Shown piece after piece: positions 1-5,066 of a stretch of DNA of 11,696 bases (position 1 is its first letter; every line of letters begins with the position of its first letter). The stretch is from Clostridiales bacterium (GTDB taxonomy: Bacteria; Bacillota_A; Clostridia; Oscillospirales; Oscillospiraceae), in the NCBI GenBank assembly GCA_022777455.1, contig JALFGI010000321.1:1-11696 (forward strand), given 5' to 3'. Position numbers and translations under genes: made by a program. Below the pieces are notes generated by a model. It had not been told where the DNA came from. It did not search any database and saw nothing but the letters and a program-made list of their open reading frames with translations.

Positions 1-128
1 GCTTCAAAGGATTCGTCCATGTTCATTGCGGTGCAGTAGTCCGCAATTTCCACCCCCAGGCCGTATTTCCGGGCCAAAGCGCCGGCCCCGGGGTCGATGG
101 TGGACAGGTAAAGCTGATTGCAGTTCAT
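1..128 (-). CDS. 5' end of a probable TIM-barrel sugar phosphate isomerase/epimerase (runs off the window)
   Basis: Reading leftwards from an ATG at 126-128, an open frame of 42 codons runs off the window edge without a stop. It begins MNCNQLYLSTIDPGAGA and continues through a VEIADYCTAMN stretch. The pattern (short polar start, LYLST beta-strand, then a GLGVEIADYC strand) resembles the first beta/alpha units of xylose-isomerase-like TIM-barrel proteins as I remember them; no catalytic residues fall in the visible part. A GGAG-like ribosome site lies about 8 nt upstream, and an extended -10 promoter sits at 172-199. The gene is divergent from the DUF2284 gene at 274. The family call is tentative because only about 42 residues are visible; that it is a real coding start is better supported. 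Confidence 0.55.
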   Translation of the reverse strand, partial: MNCNQLYLSTIDPGAGALARKYGLGVEIADYCTAMNMDESFE

Positions 129-171
129 ATCAAAGCTCCGGGTTTTCCGGCTCCTTTATCGTATCCCGAGT

Positions 172-199
172 ATTATACCATTTTTGTGGAAAAATGCAA
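172..199 (-). promoter_or_regulatory. Promoter for the leftward partial gene
   Basis: On the minus strand a perfect TATAAT (172-177) is preceded by TGG, giving an extended -10 (TGnTATAAT). A weak -35, TTGCAT (194-199), lies 16 bp upstream. Transcription would start about 40 nt before the ATG at 128. The extended -10 offsets the poor -35. Confidence 0.6.
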
Positions 200-215
200 C
201 CGGTGATCCTCCCGC

Positions 216-244
216 TTGACTTCCTGCTCCCCCGGGCGTAAAAT
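216..244 (+). promoter_or_regulatory. Sigma-A-type promoter of the DUF2284 gene
   Basis: TTGACT (216-221) is followed by a 17-bp spacer and TAAAAT (239-244). Transcription would start near 250, just upstream of the AAGGAGG ribosome site at 258-264 and the ATG at 274, so the leader is very short. The divergent promoter at 172-199 lies immediately to the left. Confidence 0.65.
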
Positions 245-273
245 GGGAAAAGAAAAAAAGGAGGCGACCAGCC

Positions 274-813
274 ATGACGGAAGAAGAAATGATTGCCCTT
301 GCGGTGGCAGAGGGCTTTGCCGGGGCGGCGGTGATCGACACGGACAAAATCCAGTTCGACCCCATGTTCCGCCCCTTCTGTGAGGAAAATCTCTGCGGCC
401 AGTATGGGGTGAACCATTCCTGTCCCCCGGACTGCGGCACTCCGGAGCAGATGAAGCAGCGGATCCTCGCCCACAAAAAGGGCCTGGTGCTGCAGACCAT
501 CTGGGAGATTTCGGACTACGAGGACAAGCTCGCCATCAAGCAGGCCAAGCTGGGCCACAACACCGCCGCCCTGCGGCTGATGAAGCGCTTTCGTGCCGAA
601 GGCTGCCCGGGCTTCCTGGTGGGCGCCAGCGGCTGCGCTCTGTGTACCCCCTGTGCCCGGAAGGAAGGGAAGGAATGCACCTTCCCGGAGCTGCAGTATT
701 CCTGCATGTCCGCCTACTGCATCTTTGTGCGTAAGCTGGCAGAGGAAAGCGGCCTGGAGTACACCCCGGCGGAAGGCCTGACCGCCTTTTTCGGGATGTA
801 CGTTTTTGAATGA
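274..813 (+). CDS. DUF2284 family predicted metal-binding protein
   Basis: A 179-residue soluble protein with 11 cysteines. The N-terminal cluster is C36, C41, C50, C54 with an SCPPDCGTPEQ segment. The C-terminal cluster is C111, C121, C124, C127, C135, C144 and C149, with CxxCxxC spacing at 121-127 followed by C135. This arrangement, and the pattern CxxC.PCar..g..C..P....S at the end, is what I know of the DUF2284 family, annotated as predicted metal-binding; the spacing is ferredoxin-like and suggests iron-sulfur ligation. Length fits the family. Start: ATG with AAGGAGG 9 nt upstream. It has its own promoter and is convergent with the VTT-domain gene. The cellular role of the family is not established, and nothing nearby narrows it down. 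Confidence 0.85.
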   Translation: MTEEEMIALAVAEGFAGAAVIDTDKIQFDPMFRPFCEENLCGQYGVNHSCPPDCGTPEQMKQRILAHKKGLVLQTIWEISDYEDKLAIKQAKLGHNTAALRLMKRFRAEGCPGFLVGASGCALCTPCARKEGKECTFPELQYSCMSAYCIFVRKLAEESGLEYTPAEGLTAFFGMYVFE

Positions 814-820
814 ATCGCAA

Positions 821-852
821 ACAAAACAGCCGGTGCCTCCCGGGCACCGGCT
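821..852 (-). terminator. Intrinsic terminator of the VTT-domain gene, between convergent genes
   Basis: Perfect 10-bp inverted repeat AGCCGGTGCC (828-837) / GGCACCGGCT (843-852) with a 5-nt loop. Read leftwards it is followed by GTTTTGT, so it best fits termination of the minus-strand gene ending at 896. On the plus strand no T-run follows, so for the DUF2284 gene it would be a weaker stop. Confidence 0.75.
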
Positions 853-895
853 GGAATCATACCTGTGAATCAGTTTGTTGTTCTGGCGGCGATGG

Positions 896-1594
896 TCATC
901 CGGTCTGGCGGACTGTTTTGTGTTTCTGACAGATCCAATGGTATGCCGCCAAGCCCAGGGCGCTGATGGCCAGGGCAACGGCAAAAACGACGACCGCTGC
1001 CGCGTAGCTTTCCGTTCCCAGGGCATTGCCCCCCAGGGTGGAGGTGACCACCGAGGGAATCCGTCCCAGGGTGCAGATCACGCAGAACACCGGGAAGGGG
1101 AGGTCCGTCAATCCCGCAAAATAGCCCAGCAGGTCCTTGGGGGTGCCGGGGATCATGTAGACCACCAGAAACAGGTAACTTCTGGCATTGCTGGTTTTCA
1201 GGAACCGGAGGGAATTGATTTTCTCCTCGCTGAAGAAGATCCGCACCAGCCTCATTCCGAAGCGCCGCACCAACCAAAAGGTGATGATGCTGCCCAGGGC
1301 GGCGCCGGCGATGGTGAGAATGGTGCCTTCCAAAGCGCCAAAGGCATAGCCGGCCGCAATTTCAAAGGGTTCTCCGGGAATGACGGCAAGGATTACCTGG
1401 AAAACCACCATGCCCATGAAGATCAGGCGGCTGTACCATCCCTGCCGTTCCACCCAATCCCGGAATACATCCGGGTCCGAGATCAGGCTCATCAGCGGCG
1501 AACCCACCAGCTTCCATGCCACGGCGGAAATGACCACCAGAAGCGTCAGCAGTCCGGCGGCAATGACATATTTTTCTCTGCTGCTTCGACTCAT
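896..1594 (-). CDS. VTT-domain (TVP38/TMEM64, DedA-related) membrane protein
   Basis: A 232-residue integral membrane protein. Hydrophobic segments are visible at about residues 10-30, 56-76, 83-107, 140-160, 165-185 and 198-220. The VTT/SNARE-associated signature is present: VIPGEPFEIAAGYAFG (71-86), a G-rich helix ending in VRRFG (109-113), and YMIPGTPKDLLGYFAGL (146-162) followed by LGRIPS. Relatives are thought to act in membrane homeostasis or lipid scrambling; substrate cannot be read here. Start chosen at the ATG at 1592-1594: it has GGAGG 5-8 nt upstream and gives the normal family length. The frame stays open to 1795, but that extension would overlap the yerC terminator and the gene's own promoter and is not membrane-like. 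A consensus promoter (1629-1657) makes it independent of the ABC operon. Confidence 0.88.
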   Translation of the reverse strand: MSRSSREKYVIAAGLLTLLVVISAVAWKLVGSPLMSLISDPDVFRDWVERQGWYSRLIFMGMVVFQVILAVIPGEPFEIAAGYAFGALEGTILTIAGAALGSIITFWLVRRFGMRLVRIFFSEEKINSLRFLKTSNARSYLFLVVYMIPGTPKDLLGYFAGLTDLPFPVFCVICTLGRIPSVVTSTLGGNALGTESYAAAVVVFAVALAISALGLAAYHWICQKHKTVRQTG

Positions 1595-1628
1595 AAGCCC
1601 TCCACAGATTTCCCACGAAAGTCCTGCC

Positions 1629-1657
1629 ATCATAGCGCAGTTTGATTCCCTTGTCAA
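1629..1657 (-). promoter_or_regulatory. Strong sigma-A promoter of the VTT-domain gene
   Basis: On the minus strand a perfect TTGACA (1652-1657), a 17-bp spacer and TATGAT (1629-1634). The predicted start of transcription is about 28 nt before the ATG at 1594. It also argues against the longer reading frame that begins upstream of it. Confidence 0.8.
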
Positions 1658-1700
1658 CGCCGGACAGGGGGATTTCTTGATTATTCCCACATAATCATCG

Positions 1701-1734
1701 AAAAAGACCACCCCGCCCATTTCGGTGAGCGGGG
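1701..1734 (-). terminator. Intrinsic terminator at the end of the ABC transporter-yerC operon
   Basis: Starting 7 bp after the yerC stop, the minus-strand RNA can form a 9-bp stem CCCCGCUCA / UGGGCGGGG (1726-1734 with 1711-1719, one G-U pair) with a 6-nt loop, followed by a short spacer and five Us (1701-1705). It separates the operon from the VTT gene promoter. Confidence 0.7.
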
Positions 1735-1740
1735 CACAGT

Positions 1741-2028
1741 TCATTTTTCTTCCGGGGTTACGAATTTCCGGTAGCCTTCTCCGTACTGTACGCACCGGGA
1801 GACCCGGCTGAGGGTGGCGGAGGAGATGTTGGTCTGTTCAATCACCTGGGTGTAGGTCTTGCCCTCCATCAGCAGCTTGGCGGCCCGCAGCCGCTGGGCC
1901 ATCTGCTCCACCTCCTTGCGGGTACACAGGTCCTCCAGGAGGGAAGCGCAGGCGGCTTCGGAATCAATCTTGACAAAGGCCTGATAGAGGTCGTGGATCA
2001 TTTCTTCATCAAATTTTCGCTGGGTCAT
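1741..2028 (-). CDS. yerC: TrpR-like protein of the YerC/YecD family (HTH repressor)
   Basis: A 95-residue all-helical DNA-binding protein of the Trp-repressor superfamily, YerC/YecD branch. N-terminal helices (1-35) are followed by LCTRKEVEQMAQRLRAAKLLMEGKTYTQV (34-62) and a helix-turn-helix, IEQTNISSATLSRVSRCVQYG (63-83), whose recognition helix (SATLSRVSRC) is typical of this family. Length matches the family. It starts 16 nt after the ABC ATPase stop with GGGAGG upstream and no promoter of its own, so it is probably the last gene of the transporter operon. E. coli TrpR is a tryptophan-dependent repressor; the effector of YerC proteins is not one I can name. The dyad in the operon's promoter (4421-4436) is a natural candidate target, which is inference. 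Confidence 0.9.
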   Translation of the reverse strand: MTQRKFDEEMIHDLYQAFVKIDSEAACASLLEDLCTRKEVEQMAQRLRAAKLLMEGKTYTQVIEQTNISSATLSRVSRCVQYGEGYRKFVTPEEK

Positions 2029-2044
2029 TTCTTCATCCTCCCTG

Positions 2045-2803
2045 TCAGAAGTGCTCCAGAGAGCTGCTTAAAAACTGCCGGGTCTTGGCCGATTGGGGAT
2101 TGCCGAATACCTGCTCCGGGGAGCCCTCTTCCTCGATTACCCCGTCCGCCATGAAAATCACCCGGTCGGAAATGGATCTGGCAAATTCCATCTCATGGGT
2201 AACAATGATGATGGTCCGGTCCGTACTTTTCAGACCACGGATTACCCGCAGCACCTCGCCGGTGAGCTCCGGGTCCAGGGCGGAGGTGGGCTCGTCGAAG
2301 CACAGGATGTCCGGCTCCAGGGCCAGGGCCCGGGCGATGGCCACCCGCTGCTGCTGACCGCCGGAGAGCTGGCAGGGGTAATTACCGATGCGGTTGGTCA
2401 GGCCCACCTGTTCGATGAGCTTGCGTGCATTTGCTTCAATTTCCTCCACCGGGGCCTTTTTCAGCAGCTTGGGGGCCAGCATCACATTCTCCAGTACGGT
2501 GTACTGGGGGAACAGGTTAAACGACTGGAATACCAGCCCGAAATGCAGCCGGTTTTGCCGGATTTCCGCATCGCTGAGGCGCTTGTGGTTTTCCCCGTCA
2601 AAGAGAATTTTTCCGTCCACCTGGATGGTGCCGCTCTCGGCGGTTTCCAGGAAATTCAGGCACCGCAGCAGGGTGGTCTTGCCGCTGCCGGAGGAGCCGA
2701 TGATGGACAGCACCCGGCCCTTTTCCAGCTGGAAGGAGATATCCTTCAGCACGGCGGTGCCGTCAAAGCTTTTTTGAATGTGGTTAACTTCCAGTATTGC
2801 CAT
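2045..2803 (-). CDS. Polar amino acid ABC transporter, ATP-binding protein
   Basis: A 252-residue ATPase of the polar amino acid uptake (PAAT, GlnQ/HisP-like) family that powers import together with the permease at 2808. All motifs are intact: Walker A GSSGSGKT (36-43), Q-loop FQSFNLFP (92-99), signature LSGGQQQR (146-153), Walker B ILCFDEPTSALDP (166-178), H-loop THEM with H203. Start chosen at the ATG at 2801-2803 (MAILEVNHIQKSF), which has an AGAGGG ribosome site and lies 4 nt after the permease stop; an in-frame ATG 25 codons upstream lies inside the permease gene and adds a non-homologous leader. Tight spacing to permease and yerC indicates one transcript. The transported amino acid cannot be assigned from the ATPase. 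Confidence 0.95.
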   Translation of the reverse strand: MAILEVNHIQKSFDGTAVLKDISFQLEKGRVLSIIGSSGSGKTTLLRCLNFLETAESGTIQVDGKILFDGENHKRLSDAEIRQNRLHFGLVFQSFNLFPQYTVLENVMLAPKLLKKAPVEEIEANARKLIEQVGLTNRIGNYPCQLSGGQQQRVAIARALALEPDILCFDEPTSALDPELTGEVLRVIRGLKSTDRTIIIVTHEMEFARSISDRVIFMADGVIEEEGSPEQVFGNPQSAKTRQFLSSSLEHF

Positions 2804-2807
2804 GGTA

Positions 2808-3497
2808 TTACCCTCTGAAATAGTCCATTTTTTTCTCCACCCAGCCGAGCAGCAGGGTGAGGATGCCGCTGAATACAAGATAGTAGATGGCCGTGAAGAA
2901 CAGGGGCCACACCTGGCCGGAGATGCCCTGGGAGCCCTTCAGGAAAGCGGTGCCCGCCCAGATGATCTCCTGCAGGGCGATGATTCTGGCCAGGGCGGTG
3001 TCTTTGACCAGGGTGATGATCTCGTTGCCCATGGGAGGGACGATGCGCTTGATGACCTGGAGCAGAATCACCCGGAAGAAAATCTGGCTGCCCGTCATGC
3101 CCAGAACCTGACCCGCTTCCCGCTGGCCCACGGGAATGCTCTGAATGCCGCCCCGATAGATTTCCGAAAAGTAGCAGGCGTAGTTGATGATGAAGGCCAC
3201 CGCCGACGCGGTGAACCGGCCGGTCTCGCCCTTGCCCCAGATGTTGGCCTGGAGCACCAGACCGGGGAAATAGTAGATGATCAGCAGCTGGATCATCAGC
3301 GGCGTTCCACGGATGACCCAAACAAACAGGTTGGTAACCACGCTCAGGGGCTTGAACCGGGACATGGAGCCGAACATGATGATCAGGCCCAGAGGGACGG
3401 CGCCCAGCAGGGTCACGCCGAACAGCCGCAGGGTCTGCAAAAAGCCGATATTCAGCGATTGAAATACAATGGGAAATTGTTGGAGGAATGTTTCCAT
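2808..3497 (-). CDS. Polar amino acid ABC transporter, permease protein (HisM/GlnP family)
   Basis: A 229-residue inner-membrane permease. Its first membrane helix at about 18-42 (FLQTLRLFGVTLLGAVPLGLIIMF) carries the TLxxT/LxxxxG pattern of the HisJ/HisM/GlnP family. WVIRGTPLMIQLLIIYYF (60-77) is the conserved RGTPLxxQ helix. The EAA loop, which docks on the ATPase, is EAGQVLGMTGSQIFFRVILLQVIKRIVPP (about 126-154). Other membrane helices lie around 97-115, 160-180 and 200-220. Length is normal for a homodimeric permease. Start: ATG with AAGGAAG about 8 nt upstream. It follows the binding-protein gene across an intrinsic terminator, so it is probably translated from a minority read-through transcript, and it is nearly fused to the ATPase gene. 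Confidence 0.95.
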   Translation of the reverse strand: METFLQQFPIVFQSLNIGFLQTLRLFGVTLLGAVPLGLIIMFGSMSRFKPLSVVTNLFVWVIRGTPLMIQLLIIYYFPGLVLQANIWGKGETGRFTASAVAFIINYACYFSEIYRGGIQSIPVGQREAGQVLGMTGSQIFFRVILLQVIKRIVPPMGNEIITLVKDTALARIIALQEIIWAGTAFLKGSQGISGQVWPLFFTAIYYLVFSGILTLLLGWVEKKMDYFRG

Positions 3498-3523
3498 GGA
3501 GCTTCTTCCTTTTATCTCTTAGT

Positions 3524-3558
3524 AAAAAGCCGCCCGGTTGGGACTCAGCCGGGCGGTT
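3524..3558 (-). terminator. Internal intrinsic terminator between binding-protein and permease genes
   Basis: Inverted repeat AGCCGCCCGG (3528-3537) / CCGGGCGGTT (3549-3558), followed in the minus-strand direction by TTTTT (3524-3528). It lies 20 nt after the stop of the binding-protein gene and 27 nt before the permease start. No separate permease promoter is obvious, so it probably works as a partial terminator that keeps the binding protein in excess over membrane subunits. Confidence 0.85.
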
Positions 3559-3577
3559 CCGCATGTTTCTTGCTTGA

Positions 3578-4363
3578 TTACTTCTGCTCGATGAGGGCGG
3601 CCTGGACGCCGTAGGTTTCGGCGCATTCCTGCAGGGAACCGTCTTCAAAGGCTGCCTTGAAGAATTCGTTCAGCAGTTCTGCCAGGTCGGAGCCGGTGCG
3701 GAAGCCAACGCCGTATTCCTCGCTGTTCAGGGCGGCGGTGTAGGTCAGGTTTTCGTAGCTGGTGCCCTCGCCCACCATGGCGGCGGCCATCAGGGAGTCG
3801 ATGACGGCGGCGTCACAGGTGCCGGCGGCAACCTCCATCAGGGCGCTGGCCTGGGACTGGACGGGCGTGCACTCGTAACCCAGCGCAGTGATCTCGGCTT
3901 CACCGGCGGAGCCTGCTTCCACGGCGAACACCAGCTCGGCGCAGTCCTCGGCGGTCTGGTACTTGTCGGCCTGGTCAGCGGGAACGATGACCACCTGGGC
4001 GTTGTTGCAGTAGGCGTTGGAGCAGGTCATGGCAGCCATCACTTCGTCGGTGAGGGTCATGCCGTTCCACACGCAGTCGATGCTCTTGGAGTTCAGCTCC
4101 AGCACCTTGTTGTCCCACTCGATTTCCACAAATTCCACTTCCACACCCAGGTATTCGGCGAAGGCAGCGGCCATGTCGGCATCGAAGCCGATCCAGTTGC
4201 CGTCCTCATCCTTGTAGTCCATGGGAGCGAAATCGGTGATGCCAACAACCAAGGTGCCCTTTTCCTTCACATATTCGGCGTCGGTCTGGTCAGCGGCAAA
4301 AGCGCAGCAGACCATGGTCAGCATCATCACCAGAGCGGTGAGCAGAGCAATTGTTTTTTTCAT
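3578..4363 (-). CDS. Polar amino acid ABC transporter, extracellular substrate-binding protein
   Basis: A 261-residue secreted binding protein (SBP_bac_3, PAAT type). The signal peptide is MKK followed by a hydrophobic core to about residue 19 and an AFA site (21-23). The cysteines 19-20 do not form a good lipobox, so an SPase I-cleaved protein or an atypical lipoprotein are both possible. The fold is clear: GTLVVGITDFAPMDY (36-50), NWIGFDADMAAAFAEYLGV (56-74), the hinge region WNGMTLTDEV (99-108), and GTCDAAVIDS (181-190) with D189 at the usual ligand-amine position. Oddly, the arginine that normally follows T-x-E (TPER/TDER) and holds the ligand carboxylate is valine (V108). Start: ATG with AAAGGAG upstream; promoter at 4415-4443. 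First gene of the operon; ligand unknown. Confidence 0.93.
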   Translation of the reverse strand: MKKTIALLTALVMMLTMVCCAFAADQTDAEYVKEKGTLVVGITDFAPMDYKDEDGNWIGFDADMAAAFAEYLGVEVEFVEIEWDNKVLELNSKSIDCVWNGMTLTDEVMAAMTCSNAYCNNAQVVIVPADQADKYQTAEDCAELVFAVEAGSAGEAEITALGYECTPVQSQASALMEVAAGTCDAAVIDSLMAAAMVGEGTSYENLTYTAALNSEEYGVGFRTGSDLAELLNEFFKAAFEDGSLQECAETYGVQAALIEQK

Positions 4364-4414
4364 AATGTATTTCTCCTTTGTGTTCCCCGGGATGGGGTTT
4401 GTTTTGATGGCTGT

Positions 4415-4443
4415 ATTATACTTTAGTTCACTAAAGAAGTAAA
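4415..4443 (-). promoter_or_regulatory. Promoter of the ABC transporter-yerC operon
   Basis: On the minus strand TTTACT (4438-4443), a 17-bp spacer and a perfect TATAAT (4415-4420). The leader to the ATG at 4363 is about 45 nt. Almost the whole spacer is a dyad (see 4421-4436), so an occupied site would block RNA polymerase directly. Confidence 0.78.
4421..4436. promoter_or_regulatory. Dyad operator in the promoter spacer, resembling a TrpR-type site
   Basis: CTTTAGT-TC-ACTAAAG: two perfect 7-bp arms around a 2-bp centre, filling the spacer between -35 and -10. Read on the minus strand the core is TAGTGAACTA, one base different from the core TAGTTAACTA of the E. coli trp operator. Because a TrpR-superfamily gene (yerC) ends this operon, autoregulation by YerC is a reasonable hypothesis. 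The dyad is seen; the binding protein is inferred. Confidence 0.6.
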
Positions 4444-4584
4444 GTATTATTTTTGCATTTTTCGGAATTTGTAAGATATACCGAAATCGGATTCACAAGC
4501 CAAAGACCTTTTGAACAATGTGCGAAACGGGATCCCTGGCAAGAAGGAAAATTGAAATCTATCGCACTGGCGCTTACGGCGCCT

Positions 4585-4843
4585 CATGCCTCCCTTGTGT
4601 AAAGGGAGGTGCTTAAGTAGCGCACACTGGGGCGGAGGGATTGGGCGGTAGGTGGCCCGTTCCTGTGAAATCCAATGCGAATTCGCATAACGACATTGTA
4701 CCTTTCCGCATCGGGTTGTACCATCGTTTCGGTGCTTACTGCACAATCCCCCCTTCCCACAAATTATGGTATGATTGCCACCGGCAATCATTGGAATTTT
4801 GATTCGCTGCGCGGAGCACCACCCTTTACACAAGGGGGGCATG
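4585..4843. repeat. Foldback (MITE-like) element with 29-bp terminal inverted repeats
   Basis: The 29 bp at 4585-4613 (starting CATGCCTCCC, ending GGAGGTGCT) recur inverted at 4815-4843 with 27 of 29 matches. Each arm is itself a small hairpin (CTCCCTTgtgtAAAGGGAG). Further inward, GGGATTG (4637-4643) pairs with CAATCCC (4744-4750), so much of the element can fold on itself. No transposase is present and I could not identify a target-site duplication. A CCTTTACACAAGG-type arm suggests a dispersed family, but copy number cannot be judged here. Confidence 0.7.
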
Positions 4844-4905
4844 CGCTCAGAAACCGGAACCTGGTTCCATTTTACCCACCGATGATTACAATTTTTCTTT
4901 CCCTA

Positions 4906-4934
4906 TTTCCATATCCGCAAAAATCTGCTATACT
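4906..4934 (+). promoter_or_regulatory. Promoter of the XRE-family gene
   Basis: TTTCCA (4906-4911), a 17-bp spacer and TATACT (4929-4934). The -10 is good and the -35 is weak (4 of 6). The leader to the ATG at 5067 is about 125 nt and contains the dyad at 4963-4982. Confidence 0.6.
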
Positions 4935-4962
4935 AATGAACATCTCATTCTATCCAACTACA

Positions 4963-4982
4963 GGTTGGAAGCCTTTCCAACC
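4963..4982. promoter_or_regulatory. Dyad in the leader of the XRE gene (operator or RNA hairpin)
   Basis: Perfect 8-bp arms GGTTGGAA (4963-4970) and TTCCAACC (4975-4982) with a 4-nt centre, about 28 nt downstream of the -10. A third CCAAC at 4954-4958 could compete for the same GTTGG, so two alternative hairpins are possible. It could be a self-binding site for the XRE protein (many autoregulate) or a leader structure; the sequence does not decide. Confidence 0.5.
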
Positions 4983-5066
4983 ACGAAAAACTTGCTTTTT
5001 CTTCCATTTTCTCCTATGCTTTTCTTGCTCACGGGGCACATTATTTGAAAAAGGCGGTATTACAGT

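Larger units (their letters stand above)
4444..5066. other. Non-coding stretch between the ABC operon and the XRE gene
   Basis: About 620 nt without a convincing gene. It holds the foldback repeat at 4585-4843, a perfect 14-bp palindrome (ATGCGAATTCGCAT, 4675-4688), a 7-bp hairpin (GATTGCC/GGCAATC, 4773-4789), and the promoter and leader dyad of the XRE gene (4906-4982). The one longer minus-strand frame, 4447-4842, runs straight through the repeat arms, lacks a ribosome site and has no recognisable domain. Confidence 0.7.

Noticed and set aside
130..1026. 298-codon minus-strand frame across the DUF2284 gene
   Set aside because: It covers a real plus-strand gene, a terminator and the end of the VTT gene, with low-complexity composition; a shadow.
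875..1645. 256-codon plus-strand frame opposite the VTT-domain gene
   Set aside because: Its antisense partner has transmembrane helices and family motifs; this frame has none and begins inside the neighbouring terminator region.
1595..1795. N-terminal extension of the VTT-domain protein from a start at 1795
   Set aside because: It would overlap yerC, its terminator and a consensus promoter at 1629-1657; the ATG at 1594 has a good ribosome site and gives the family length.
4019..4027. Frameshift or damage in the ABC transporter genes
   Set aside because: All four operon genes are full length with intact motifs; no disruption was found.
4361..4443. A riboswitch or T-box in the leader of the ABC operon
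   Set aside because: The leader is only about 45 nt with one minor hairpin, too short for either.
4447..4842. 131-codon minus-strand frame in the intergenic region
   Set aside because: It is built across both arms of the foldback repeat, has no ribosome site and no recognisable domain.
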